NCBI GenBank assembly: GCA_021401465.1
Contig: JADDMT010000025.1
Span: 124,001-188,000, forward strand
From: Teratosphaeria epicoccoides
Taxonomy: Eukaryota > Ascomycota > Dothideomycetes > Mycosphaerellales > Teratosphaeriaceae
Length of the DNA stretch: 64,000 bases
Reading direction: 5' to 3'
The translations under genes and the position numbers were made by a program. The notes beneath the pieces were generated by a model. The model worked only from the letters and a program-made list of their open reading frames with translations, was not told where the DNA came from and searched no databases. Shown here one piece after another: positions 46,954 through 58,425 of this stretch (position 1 is the stretch's first letter; the number at the start of each line of letters is the position of its first letter).

Positions 46954-47730
46954 TCACTGGAACTCACCAAACTCGCCGTCATCGAATCCTAGCTCCGCGG
47001 CAGACTTCTCAGCTGCGCTTGGCGGAGGCGGTAGATCAGGAAACGCCGACTCTCCTGAGGCCTTCCCAGCAGCCGGAGGAGGCGCGATTGAGAACAACGC
47101 GGCATTATCATTCTGCGCCGGACTTGTACCGCTTTCAGGTGCCTGTCTTCTCCCTTTCGTGCCAACTTGAATGTGTATCTTCTCGCCTTCTTTCAGGCTG
47201 AAATCCTGCTTGCTTTCCTGCACAATGCTGTTGATCTTGCCAGTCTTCGCGCTACTCAGTGCTCCTGACTTGTCCCAGCCCAACGCTTTCCTTGCATCGC
47301 TGAGCGCTATGCTAAAGTCAAAGGCTGGAGATCTGTCCTCGAAGCCAATTCCCAACGTAGCTTTCATGCCTCCCTCTCCTTGCACTCTGATCGCGAAGAA
47401 CCTGCTACTGTCGTTGGCTTGTTGCACCACCGGCTCGCTGGTGTATGGTGCTGCTGCGAACAAGTCACCTGTGTTGCTATCTTCGAGCACAACATCGGTC
47501 TTGATCTTGCTGTCGATGGTCGTTTCTATTATGCGTAGTCGTACAGTGAAGATCTGCTGTGCGGTGGGTGCAGAAGCACGTGTCCATGATGAAGCTGAGA
47601 AGCCTTTGGTCGAGGTTATTGGCGGGATGCCGTATACGTGGACGTTGTTTGCGACGAAGAGGACGCGTTGAAAGGAATTGTCGGACGCAGGGAGCGGACG
47701 GCCTGTGGCTGGATCGGTCAGAGAAGCCAT
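46954..47730 (-). CDS. NECAP-like endocytosis protein (DUF1681)
   Basis: Start at ATG 47728-47730 (MASLTDPATGRPLPASDNS); upstream in-frame ATGs (to 47,892) overlap the promoter and are unlikely. The protein has 258 residues, one exon. The PHear domain spans about residues 15-180, with FVANNVHVYGIPP, a segment ending in FTVRLRIIE and FFAIRVQ. The tail is Pro/Ala-rich and ends in an acidic Phe motif (DDGEFGEFQ), reminiscent of the C-terminal AP-binding motifs of NECAPs. NECAPs bind AP-2 and clathrin-coat proteins and regulate coated-vesicle formation. It is divergent from the deoxyhypusine hydroxylase gene. Confidence 0.88.
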   Translation of the reverse strand: MASLTDPATGRPLPASDNSFQRVLFVANNVHVYGIPPITSTKGFSASSWTRASAPTAQQIFTVRLRIIETTIDSKIKTDVVLEDSNTGDLFAAAPYTSEPVVQQANDSSRFFAIRVQGEGGMKATLGIGFEDRSPAFDFSIALSDARKALGWDKSGALSSAKTGKINSIVQESKQDFSLKEGEKIHIQVGTKGRRQAPESGTSPAQNDNAALFSIAPPPAAGKASGESAFPDLPPPPSAAEKSAAELGFDDGEFGEFQ

Positions 47731-47992
47731 AGTCAAATTTGCCAAGATAGGATGCTCCGCAAGTGTTACTAACACAAGCAAGCAATAATGCTTGGTGCAA
47801 ATGGGTGTCTCCAGCTCTAGTAATAATAAAACAGCTTGGCGAGTCATGCGCAATGCCCCTCCACAGCAGATCTGCATTAGCTTCCGCCGCACCTGGCCCC
47901 GCTACTACATGTACCCTCGACCATCTCGAACATTTTCCGTGCTTGACATGTGACGATCACTCTCCAGCTACACCCTCCCACACCCGCCGAAT
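47731..47992. promoter_or_regulatory. bidirectional promoter, NECAP / deoxyhypusine hydroxylase
   Basis: 262 bp between start codons in divergent orientation. It includes a pyrimidine-rich leader (CTACACCCTCCCACACCC) just before the deoxyhypusine hydroxylase ATG. No known site is assigned. Confidence 0.6.
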
Positions 47993-49018
47993 ATGTCTCC
48001 CGCAGCGACAGCAGATCTCCAGCCCATAATCAACGCTGTGGCAGCCGACTCTACAGTCCTCGCCCTTCGCAAAACCCTCACGTCAGAGACCGCACCACTC
48101 GCCAAGCGATTTCGAGCTCTTTTCTCCTTGAAGCATTTGGCCGCCATGAAGACCGCGAATGAACAGACTGTCCCAGCGATCGAGGCCATAGCTGCTGCAT
48201 TTACATCACCGTCCGCCCTTCTCAAGCACGAACTCGCATATTGTCTCGGACAATCAGGCAAAGATGAGGCGAAACCATTTCTCAAGGCTGTTGTAGAGGA
48301 CAGACAGGAGGACGCAATGTGCCGACACGAAGCAGCAGAGGCACTTGGTGCATTGGGTGATCAGAGCAGTCTGGACCTTCTGCGACAACGAAGAGATGAC
48401 CCAGCGGAAGAGGATGTTGTCAGAGAGACGTGCGACATTGCGATTGAGAGAATCGAATGGGAGCACAGTGAGGCACGCAATGCAGAGAAACTGAAGCAGA
48501 GTGATTTCGCGTCCATTGATCCTGCACCGCCGCTTGCGCAGACGCGGGAGCAGGAGACCGTGGAAATACCTGAGCTGCAGAAGACGTTGCTGGATACAAA
48601 GCTGCAGCTGTTCCAGCGGTATCGAGCTATGTTTGCGCTGAGAGACCTCGCATCACCGCCTGATCTTCCTACTGCCGTCCCAGCTATCCATGCGCTGGCA
48701 GCTGGATTCAAGGACCCTTCTGCACTTTTCCGTCACGAAATTGCGTTCGTGTTCGGGCAGCTATCACATCCGGCTTCGATCCCTAGTCTGACAGAGGCTT
48801 TGGCGGATGCCAAGGAGGCCAGTATGGTGCGACATGAGGCTGCTGAGGCGCTGGGCAGTCTTGGTGATGAGAAAGGCGTGGAGGAGACGCTGAAGAGGTT
48901 CCTGAATGATCCGGAGCAGGTCGTGAGGGACTCCATTATTGTGGCGTTGGATATGGCGGAGTTCGAGCGGAATGGTGAGGTGGAGTATGCAACGATTCCG
49001 GTGGGAACTGCTGCTTGA
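47993..49018 (+). CDS. LIA1: deoxyhypusine hydroxylase
   Basis: Hydroxylates deoxyhypusine on translation factor eIF5A, completing hypusine. Single exon, 341 residues, start ATG 47993 in a good context. It consists of HEAT-like repeats in two halves. Each half carries two His-Glu iron-binding pairs: LLKHELAYCLGQ and MCRHEAAEALGALGD in the first, LFRHEIAFVFGQL and MVRHEAAEALGSLGD in the second. All four HE pairs of the di-iron site are present, so the enzyme should be active. Yeast name Lia1. Confidence 0.95.
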   Translation: MSPAATADLQPIINAVAADSTVLALRKTLTSETAPLAKRFRALFSLKHLAAMKTANEQTVPAIEAIAAAFTSPSALLKHELAYCLGQSGKDEAKPFLKAVVEDRQEDAMCRHEAAEALGALGDQSSLDLLRQRRDDPAEEDVVRETCDIAIERIEWEHSEARNAEKLKQSDFASIDPAPPLAQTREQETVEIPELQKTLLDTKLQLFQRYRAMFALRDLASPPDLPTAVPAIHALAAGFKDPSALFRHEIAFVFGQLSHPASIPSLTEALADAKEASMVRHEAAEALGSLGDEKGVEETLKRFLNDPEQVVRDSIIVALDMAEFERNGEVEYATIPVGTAA

Positions 49019-49207
49019 AGTCGAGATCGCGTGGACTCAGCATGTTCTATGCAGCGCGAAGCGGAGTTTCAGGACTCTTCCAGGTCCCAAGTCTCGGCAT
49101 GTATGGTACAACGCAAAGCGGAACTCCAGCCGTCATCGACTTGCTCTTAATGGCAGTGCGATGAAGTGAGTGGATGCCACTTTGCAGATTCGCATGCCTG
49201 GCGACGA

Positions 49208-49626
49208 TCAATTGTTCGTATTCCACTTGAAGCCACATTGTGGGCATGTGTAGAACACTGTAGAGCCTTCGTCTGCGGAGCGGAGCTGCTGAGTATAGAA
49301 ACGCACTTCCTCGCAGCCGCACTTCTCACACGTCTGCTTGATGGTTGCATCAGTCTGCACGTCTGACTCTGACATATTTTGGACATCGGACGTCAACCTC
49401 GTCCTCAGCGATGACGGAAAGGCTGATGGTTTCGACGTTGTCACGACGACTTTGGATGAAGTATCTGCAATGTGGTTAGCATGCTGTCACATGTCACACG
49501 GAATTTTCGCGTACCTGTATTGTGTGTGCCACATATCTCACATTCAATGAATGTCTTGCGCATGGGATTTGGCTCAAGCAGATTGCCACAGTCGGTGCAG
49601 AAGACCAGAGATCCTATCGCCGCCAT
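49208..49626 (-). CDS. RPA12: RNA polymerase I subunit Rpa12
   Basis: Small zinc-ribbon subunit of RNA polymerase I, needed for cleavage of nascent RNA and termination. Exon 1 is 49515..49626 and exon 2 is 49208..49464, intron GTACGC...TTGCAG, giving 122 residues, the usual size. The N-terminal zinc ribbon has FCTDCGNLL and IECEICGT. The C-terminal TFIIS-like ribbon has CEKCGCEEVRFYTQQLRSADEG, with the typical Q-RSADE stretch, and then FYTCPQCGFKW. The stop TGA follows directly. Divergent from the Scc2-like gene with 436 bp between starts. Confidence 0.93.
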
Positions 49627-50062
49627 CTTCCCGGGGAAGTTCGATCAACCAGCTGATCCGGTCGCTCTCACAAGCCTAGAGTGATTGAGCACTTCGTCAG
49701 ACAGTGAAGACTTGCAAAAATTGAATCGGGTGGGGGTCAAGCAATTGAGAAATTTGGCGCGTGGCGACGCGAGGCGGCATATCTTCGGGCCAGGAAAGCG
49801 CGACCGGCCTTGCGGACGCGGACTGCTATCCAAATGTTGATTAATCGCAACGCGTCCAAGATGTCGCTGAATGTGTGATTGCACCTGCAGCGCCCTCCTC
49901 GAGCACAAGTGGGCAATCAGACCACCGCGACAGCCAACAGCGCCGGCAACACTTCCGGGGAAAGCATATTGCACTGCAAACGGCGAGATTCTGGTGATAT
50001 CGCCATGAGAAAGGTCGTCTCAAGGTCAGCGATGGAACAGCGCACATAAGAGATTGCAGAAG
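49627..50062. promoter_or_regulatory. bidirectional promoter, RPA12 / SCC2
   Basis: 436 bp between divergent start codons. No TATA or factor site recognised with confidence. Confidence 0.55.
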
Positions 50063-53000
50063 ATGGATCCTCGCCACTTCCAGCAGCAGGCCAACGGATA
50101 TGGGTCTGAGACAAACGGCCCTCCAGGCCCGGCCTATGGGTCAACTGAGCTGCGTGCTCCCACGGTCGCCCAGGCCCTGCCTTATACCCCGTTCAGCTCT
50201 ATCGTACCCTTCAGTCCTGGTGAGTTCCGTCTCAGATGCGCAACGGGACATGACATCATATTTCGACAATGCTCATGATCACCTGTAAACATGTACAACT
50301 ATCATCTAACCTTCTGCCGTATTTCAGATATTGTTCCTCCACCTTTGGTGCAACCAACAATACCATCAACATACTTCGGATCGGCGACAGAAGTCCAGCA
50401 AACGCGACAGATGCTGGAGCAGTTGAGTGCAAGAGCCACCAATGCTGAGAACGCATCAAGACGATACCAGCAAACGGTAGCTGACGTGCAGAGATTGCTG
50501 GATCCAAAAAGCCTGACGCAATATCAATTTAAGGTCATCAAGCGTTCTGGCCAAGGTAGCGAAAGTGCTTCGCGGAACGGCCACAAGAAGCCGTCTATGA
50601 GTGCCTTTGCTAGAATGGTGTTCGACAACACGAATGTTGACTTTAGATACATGACGCCGGACTCTCCAGAGTTGCAGTCCAAGAAAAACTCGGCATCCGC
50701 GCAAAAGAAATACTCGGCGGCGCAACAGTATGACGATGATACCATTGCCGTTTCGATACGGAAACCCATGCTCACCCCACAGTCGAACAATCGTCCTCTC
50801 GAAGGACAGCGGCATGCTTACCTCGCGCCGCCACGGTCCAGTGCATCACTAAATGACCAGCAAGCAACGACGCTCAAGCCAGTCATTGTCCAGAACAAGT
50901 TGACGCCGGCCCAGCTGGCCGAGTACCAAGACTACCGGGATCACGATACCATTGCTGTCGCGACGCCGGTCCCCAAGCCCAAGAGCAGCTATGCGCATCG
51001 AGCGGTCAGCATGGACCAGAAGCGCAAAGGCGATGTGGCTGTCCAAAATCTCCAAAGCTATTTAACGGAGATGTTCGAGGCAGAGGATCAACTCCAGCCT
51101 GACACTTCAGGTGCTGTCTCTCAGCATGCTATCGCCATATTCACGACTAGGGATGCTGACGATGGCTCCGCTCCGGTCTTGCAGTCCGAACCTCAGGCTA
51201 GACTGGAAAGCTACGTCCAGAAGGTCACGAGCTGCGGTCGGCTTGAGGACCTTGAGACCGAAAGTCTGATCCGCACCCAAAAGGTTTGCGAAAGCGCGGT
51301 CAACGCAGCGGAGACTATCGCGCTTCAGGTCGAAGAAGATTGGGACGAGGAGCACCAGCATGAATGGGCTGTCAAGCTAGCGGCTGCTGAAAGGGCACTT
51401 GTTGCAGCGCGAACTCTTCTTCGTATCATGAGCGCTGGCGCGAGCATCAAGGAACTGCAGTCGGAGGACTTTTTGCGAGCTATCCTGGCCACTTTGATGA
51501 ACGTGGTCGACAAATGCATTGTGCATACTGTTGAGCAACGGCCGTCTGTGCATGAGAAGCTTCGAGGCGCAAAGGAGGAGCCACCGTCGGAACCCAGATT
51601 CATCGCGTCCTTGCATAATCAAAAGCAGTTACAAAGCCTGCTTAATGCCGCTACGAGGACTCTTCGTGTGTTAGGCGACTTCTTGGTGAAGATAGGCATC
51701 GATGAAAGCCAACTGTCGAGGGTGATTTACCTTAGCAAGGCACTTATCTTTGCAGAGAACTCTAACCACGAGCGAGAGTCTATTCTGGGTGTCGAAAATT
51801 TTGAGAATGCACGTCGATGCGCAATGGACGTGCTAGCCAAGGTGTTCACGCAGTACTCAGACCAGCGGCAACATATTCTGCAAGAAATTCTTACATCTCT
51901 AGAGAAATTGCCCGCGACCAAGCAGAGCGCTAGGCAGTTCAGACTACTGGATGCAAAGCCCATCCAGCTGGTGTCGGCGCTGCTTATGCGGTTGGTGCAA
52001 ACGAGCGCGACCTATGGTGGCGAGCCTGCAAACGTTCGCAGCAAGGCGGTTCAGGGCAGCGATGCAGAAGACAGCGACAGCGACAACGACACGGAAGACA
52101 GTGAAGGCGAGGCAATCAGGGTTGCCAAGAGAAACACTGCGCATTCACAGAACCTCCCATTACTCGCCACGCCATTGCAAGAGGCGGCGCAAATGAATGC
52201 TTCATACATTGTCAAGATGCTGATGCACAAAGCCCTGGGAACATCAAAGGCCAGTGACGAGCCGTACCGAAAGCTTCTCGATATTTTCACGGAGGACTTT
52301 CTCAATGTGTTAGGCTCCACGGATTGGCCTGCTGCAGAGTTGCTCCTCCGGACTTTCGTCCTGCACATGGTCAGTTTGGTCGAAGGAACCAAAACTCCAG
52401 TGCCGTCCCGTACGCTGGCATTGGAACTCCTTGGCACAATCGGCTCTGGCATATTAGGGCTTCAGATGTCTGCTCGCAACGCTGCCCACTCGCTAGACAC
52501 TGCCGGATCTGAAGTTGCGCAGCGTCTGAATGATCTTGTGCAGCAGTTGGAGACAGGCGATATTCGGCCAAGTTCGCTGGTTGCCTTTGACGGCCCTTAC
52601 GGTATTGTCATAGAATACCTGCAGGGTCGAGGTCTCGGAGACGCGCAGCTTCGATCTGCACATGGCTTCCATCTCATGCAGTGGGCATCCTGCCTCTCAA
52701 GCAGCCGCGAAGGTTCCGCGGAGTCAGACTTGAGCGACGACCCTCGATCGGCAAAAGTCTTGGATAGCAAATTGAGAAATATGCTCGTTGATGCTCACTG
52801 GCTGGCAGAACGACATGAGTTTCCATCAGTGGCCACCACGGAAGGTCGTTTGGCCGGAATGCTTGTCACGTTGTCGTCTAAATTGGGCAAAGCATTCACC
52901 AGGATCTTCGGCGTTCTGATCAAGAGTCTCAACAGCGAGCACCCGACTGTGAAGAGTCGCAGTGTCAAAAGCGTCACCCTGCTGATCGAAAAAGACCCCT

Positions 53001-55663
53001 CCGTACTTGATCGCAATGAGTACGTACTCAAGCACATTCTTCGATCTGCCGGAGACTCCTCACCGCTCGTCAGGGATTCTGCCCTCCAGCTCCTGGACCT
53101 CTGCATGAACAAGCGTCAAGGCTTAGACAAGCCTTTGTATCCACACATCATCGATCGTAGCAGAGACACTTCCGCGACCGTGCGCAAGCGAGCCATGAAA
53201 ATGCTCAAGGACAGCTATCTACGTAGCGATTCCCTGGATAAACGCTCAGCCATTGCTGACGCCTTGATCGCTCGTATGGAAGACACTGAAGAGAGCGTGA
53301 AGGACATTGCGCGCCATACCATCGAAGAGATCTGGTTCATACCGCTCTTTCACCTGAAGCTCGAAGGCGACAAGTCTGTCGATGCAAAGATTCGGTACAG
53401 CGCTCAAGCTGGTCTCCTTACTAAAACCATAGAGGCAAGCAACGTCGTCGCAGTAGCCCTGGAAAGCCTCATTCGAGACCTTGTCGAAAAATCGAAGTCG
53501 GCGACAGAGCATACTGCAGTATGCAAGACTATGGTTAAGGTGTTGTCCGACGGCATCATTGACAGCAATGACATCGCTGGCAAGCCAGAGCAGTCGTCCA
53601 TTTTGCGCTGCCTCGCTGTCTTTGCCAAAGCCAGCCCCAAACTGTTCAACGCCACACAATTAGAGCGTCTTGAGCCGTACACTCAGAATCTGACAACATC
53701 CGATGACCTCGAGGTCTTCCAGTCAGTCATTGCGATCCTTCGCCACGTGATGCCGCACCAGTCAACGCTGAAGCACGACTTCCTGCAAACGCTCCAGAAT
53801 TCGCTGATTGCCAACGTGTCGAAGCTGTCAGGTTCGGAGTTGTCTGAGGTCGTGCTCTGTCTTTGGACAATCAATGGCATGTTGGACAATATCGAACGTC
53901 TCGTTAATCTGGTCAGCTCGGCAGTCCGCAACCTGCATGGCTATAGATCCAAAGATTTTCAAGCCGAGCCGCAGAACATGAGAAGAGCCTGCAAGCTCAT
54001 GACCATCATCGGCCAGTTCGGTAAGGCTTGTAAATTCGACGATCATATTGCAAGCTTCAAGATTGCGTATTCGGGATACAAAGGGGATTCTGTCGCTGCG
54101 TTAATGGTCGAGGTGCTTTGCCCATTCACTAGTCCAAAACAGCCGCTTGAAGTACGGGAGATGTCGCTCCAGGCGGTATGCACGATCGCTCAAGCATGGC
54201 CAAAGCTCTTCCTGCGATCGGACGTCGTCAATGCGTTTGAGCTGGTCTTCAGAGATCAGCAACCTGGTTTGGAACGGGTATTGCTTTCTGGGCTAGAAGG
54301 ATTCTTCATTGGCCTAGAATTGTCTAAGGAAGGCGAAGACATGCCTGTGCTTGGTGCCGGTATTGCCGCGGGGCAAGAGCGCCTTGGCAAGACGTACGCC
54401 GCAACAGATCAGGACGGAGCGTCGACGACAATCGCGCAGCGCTTCATGCAGCAGATCTTGCGCCTGGCTTTGTCTTCTTCTTCCGACGAGCTAGCAGTGA
54501 TAGCCTCGAGGCTGATCGTCAGCATCAACCGCCAAGGTCTGATCCATCCCAAAGAGAGCGGCCCTGCCCTGGTCGCTCTCGAGACATGCCCAAACAAGAC
54601 GATTGCCAACATGGCATTCGTAGAGCACAAAGCTCAGCACTCCAAGCATGAGAGTCTGTTCGACAAGGAGTACATGCGCGCTGTCCAACAGGCATTCGAG
54701 TATCAGCGAGACACCCTCAAGAGCACTGTGGGCTATACAGATCAGCCGCCAGTATCAAAGATGTCCTTGCTCTGGGAAGTTCTCAAGACCGGCAAAGCGC
54801 AAGTGCGCAAGAGATTCTTGAGCAATGTTGTGCACAAGATGGACTTCAGCCCCGCCAACATCAGCTTCTCCGGTAGAGAGCCGCAGCACTTGACCTTCGT
54901 ACGTTTCTGCGTGGAGAACTTAGCATTCTTCGAGTACGATCGTGTAGAGGAGCTTATGCACCTGCTCGCGGCCATGGAGAAAGTATTCGCAACCACAGGC
55001 ACAGCCGTTGCGCAGGCGGTTGAGGCTGATGTGCTGAAGCTCGGTGTAGATACAATTATAACGCCCTCTCAAAGTACAAGCGATGGCAATTGCCATGCGT
55101 TCACGGCAGATGTTTCTGCTCGCCCCGACCCAGAGCGCTTACGCAAGCTGGCAGTCGGTGCGCAAGTATGCTCGCTCATTTGGGAGACCCGCTCTTTCGT
55201 CCATCGTCTGTGGCAACTGCAGAAGTACACTGGCAAGCCGAAGAATGCCGCAAAAGAGAAGAACAGAGCGCCTACTCGCGCGACAAACGCGCCTGCTATT
55301 GGCGATGCTTATGTCAAGCGCGTCAACGAGATCATGTCCGCTGATGGTACCGAAGAGAGGCAACTGGCCATTTGCAACTCGTTTGTTGAGCTGATCTCCG
55401 TTGACAGTGAGGTCAAGGTTCCGGAAGAAGGCGAAGAGGACGACATGGACGTTGTCGGCGAGGAGCAGACGCCGAGCGAAGGTTCGAGAAGCAAGAGTCC
55501 GTCCGTCCAAGCTAGTGGCGGCGGCAGAGGAAGAAAGAGGAAGTCCGTGGGTAGTATCAACGGCACACCTAGAAAACGAGGAAGGCCGAGCATAGGCGGA
55601 AAGAGGAAGTCGAGTTCCGCGAAGCTCATGGATGGCGATGATGAAGATGGTCAATGGGACTGA
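50063..55663 (+). CDS. SCC2: cohesin loader Scc2/Mis4/NIPBL-like
   Basis: Loads cohesin onto chromatin together with Scc4. Exon 1 is 50063..50219 and exon 2 is 50328..55663. The intron has GTGAGT, branch CTAAC and TTTCAG, and the product is 1,830 residues. The N-terminal ~300 residues are disordered. An acidic patch (DSDSDNDTEDSEGE) lies near residue 640. From about 850 a long HEAT-repeat solenoid follows with family motifs such as SPLVRDSALQLLDLC and ATVRKRAMKMLKD, and a FKIAYSGYK-type segment further on. The last 80 residues are acidic, then very basic with AT-hook-like RKRGRPS. Length and layout fit fungal Scc2 proteins. It is the largest gene of the housekeeping set here. Confidence 0.9.
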
Positions 55664-55850
55664 GGGGGGTGGGCCATGAATCTTGGCACGTTGCTGGCTG
55701 CTGCACATGGGATGGCTGTACGGTGACGTGAACCCAGCGGTACTAAGGTATATGCATTAGCTCATGACAATGATGCGGTGAAAGAGCAGCGATGCCTTGA
55801 GATGTACTCATAGGAAAATCTTTGCGACAGACATAGGCTTGAATATATCA

Positions 55851-56490
55851 TCATTTCATCCCAGGTTTTAGGGCCATCAGCAGTCCGACGAGACCCCCCA
55901 CCTCAAGCAAAGCTGCTCGCACAGCATTGAGCCGGCCAAATGCTGATAGAAATTCTCTCGCTCGCTCATTCTCTTCCTTTGTCGACTTTCTCTGCGACCT
56001 CGTCTGAGGCCCGTTCAAGTCGGTGGGCTGGTTGATATCGCCTCTGCTGTCCGCAGAATCTTCTGCTGTCCGCTTGCCAGGCTCGAACGTGCATCCAACT
56101 CGCTTGGCATTTTGAGAGCTCCTTGCTCCACCCAAGTCCTCATTGATCTGAATCGGGCTGAAGTTGGTAGGAATTTAGAATCGTCAGTGATGACGGCATA
56201 TACGGTAGGAGATACCAGGCTTCCTACCATCACGAACCTGGCGTATGAGCCAATGCCTATGGTCAGGAGTACCAGCGCAGAGGTGGCAGAGTGCGAGAAG
56301 CAGGTTGTGTATGCAGTACAGAGATGTCAATAAATGAAGTGGTTGCGAGGGTCCCAGACGCCAGCATCGCTGTTGTGATGCCCACAGTTTGTGCTGCGAC
56401 TGTCGTTGTGGCCCTGGTAGACTGTGCGATAGGTACTGGAAAGGATCGTGTCTGTCTCTCTCTATGCTGGCCGATGTCGTGGACGTACAT
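55851..56490 (-). CDS. DUF1772-like membrane protein, exon structure unresolved
   Basis: Three coding-like pieces follow on the minus strand. The first starts at ATG 56488-56490 and holds a hydrophobic segment with AQTVGITTAMLASGTLA, typical of DUF1772/anthrone-oxygenase-like proteins. The second, in another frame, includes ALVLLTIGIGSYARF and a further hydrophobic stretch. The third (about 56,135-55,851) ends with a FLSAFGRLNAVRAALLEV-type segment and a last membrane span, the usual DUF1772 close. The frames differ, and the only GT...AG between the first two is 35 nt, too short for a normal intron. So either I missed a splice site or the gene carries a frameshift. Function of the family is mostly unknown. 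Confidence 0.45.
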
Positions 56491-56789
56491 GTAGAGCCCA
56501 CCGCCATGCCTAAAAAGGATATTTTGACGTCACACCCAGAAGTACATGTGCCTAGGTAGGTACGCAACCCGACTGGATCGTCAGTAGTCCACCAACCGCC
56601 GGCGCATGTTTTGGAGCAAGACGTCCAACGTATGATGCAGTCGCACCGGCTTCGAAAGTTTGTAGAAGGTAGGCCATCATCTATCTTGTCAGGATTATTT
56701 CAATCTGCAATTCTGGTCAGCTCTTGGGCAGCCTCGCTTCTCCCCTTTGTCTTCACGACGTATTGTCTCCCATTCATCCACAGCATCCA

Positions 56790-58178
56790 ATGAGTATGAC
56801 CGGCGAGACTTCCAAATGGGCGCACAATATCGAGCGCTTGAGCAAAGAGTCCTGGTCGACGCTGTGGAAAACAGCACTTGTCCGGCTGCCAAGAGCAGTG
56901 CCGATACAAGCTCTTCGCATAACAAGCCCTGGAGGCCCGCAGCCATTCAAGCTCGATGTGCCTTCGCGCGAGAAGGACAGGACGATCCCGTGCTACGTCT
57001 TCGTGCCGCCGGTCAAGTTCCCGCATCCTGAATCGGGATCCACGACGCCGACGCCCAATACTTTTCCCATTATAATGGACTATCACGGCGGTGGCTTCTA
57101 CCTCGGATCGTGTCTTGAGCAGGCACCATTTTGCGCCAAGCTCTGTCGTGAACTTCAAGCGATAGTGATCGGTGTAGATTATCGAATGGCGCCGCTGGAC
57201 AAATTCCCAGCCGCCATCGAGGATTCCGAGGACGTCGTGTCTGCAGTCCTGGACCCCGAATTTCCCGGCCACCAGACGCTGAGGCAAGGTGTCGCAGATT
57301 TCATGAGGAGGGAATGGTACGAGACTTTGGGGACGAGGGAGCAGAGGAAGAATGAACAAGTCCGTCCCCCTCCGCAACCCACCATCACACTTGACATCAC
57401 TCGTATAGGCTTTTCCGGCGCCAGTTCAGGTGGCAATCTCGCACTGAACATGGCTCTCGACGCACCTGAAACTCCCTACGGGCCAGCCTGGCCGTGCAAG
57501 GTACCACGCGATTATCCCCATCAGATTCCTCTGCTTCTCCTGTATCCAAGTCTGGACTTGCGACAACTGCCGAGCGAGCGAAGGCGCAACGAACGGATGC
57601 CCCCGCCGAAGGATCCGAAGAAGAAACGTCTGGACATCGATGACCATCTGGCTGCCACTTACGTCTCGCGAGAGCAAGCGGGCCATCCCAGAGCGTCACC
57701 GGGGCTGCTGGACATGAGCACGAATCTGCACCCGCGGGCCAAATCGCTGCTCATCTTAAGCGGCATCGATACCCTGTGGGAGCAGTCCGAGATCTGGACC
57801 GAGAAGGTGGAAGCAGAAGGCCGCGGCAGAGACGTGAAGACCTTGCGGTACGAAGACCGAAAGCACGGCTGGACCCAGATCCCTGAGATCGCCCTGTCTT
57901 CTGAGGAACGTAAGACGAGGCTCGAGGTCCTGAACGAGTGCGTCAGGTTCGCGGATGTGACGTGGCAGGGGCGTGACCCGGTCGCCGTCATGGATGCTGA
58001 GTGGGCGGGTGACCACGTGCAGGCGCAGGGGAGGCCAGATTTGAAGGTGCACGATCATCCTGGGGTGGGGAAAGATGGGAGGAGGGAGGAGGCGCCGTTG
58101 GGTGCCGCGGCGCCGAGTGGCGAGGAGAAGTCGAATCATGCGAGATTGGCGGCAAGGACGGCGGCTGGAGGGCCGTGA
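56790..58178 (+). CDS. alpha/beta hydrolase fold-3 (HSL-like) esterase
   Basis: Start ATG 56790 (MSMTGETSKWAHNIERLS); the extension to 56,724 begins with a non-ATG codon. The protein has 462 residues, one exon. The oxyanion motif HGGGF lies near residue 100, the nucleophile elbow GASSGG near 215, and catalytic Asp (LSGIDTLW) and His (KHGW) near 330 and 360. These are hallmarks of the hormone-sensitive-lipase family (abhydrolase_3). There is no signal peptide, so it is probably intracellular. An insertion of charged residues precedes the Ser elbow, and the C-terminal 80 residues are disordered. Substrate unknown (esters or lactones of secondary metabolites or lipids are typical). Confidence 0.85.
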   Translation: MSMTGETSKWAHNIERLSKESWSTLWKTALVRLPRAVPIQALRITSPGGPQPFKLDVPSREKDRTIPCYVFVPPVKFPHPESGSTTPTPNTFPIIMDYHGGGFYLGSCLEQAPFCAKLCRELQAIVIGVDYRMAPLDKFPAAIEDSEDVVSAVLDPEFPGHQTLRQGVADFMRREWYETLGTREQRKNEQVRPPPQPTITLDITRIGFSGASSGGNLALNMALDAPETPYGPAWPCKVPRDYPHQIPLLLLYPSLDLRQLPSERRRNERMPPPKDPKKKRLDIDDHLAATYVSREQAGHPRASPGLLDMSTNLHPRAKSLLILSGIDTLWEQSEIWTEKVEAEGRGRDVKTLRYEDRKHGWTQIPEIALSSEERKTRLEVLNECVRFADVTWQGRDPVAVMDAEWAGDHVQAQGRPDLKVHDHPGVGKDGRREEAPLGAAAPSGEEKSNHARLAARTAAGGP

Positions 58179-58425
58179 GCGTCGGCACTCGATCCAGTCG
58201 GAGGAACACGATTGACATGCAACGACAGATACAGCACACAGGCTACGATGCGTTAGAGTAGTTGTCTGAGAACGGCAGCAAGTACATGAATAATTTCGTA
58301 CCGTTCACGTCGCGCGTCTCCAATGCCTCCTATGGCAGCCTTGTGCGTGCTGACAGGACGTGGTACCGTTGACAAAGTCAATTCGAACATTTTGAAGAAT
58401 CATATTGTGGTAATGTCGTGAGTCA

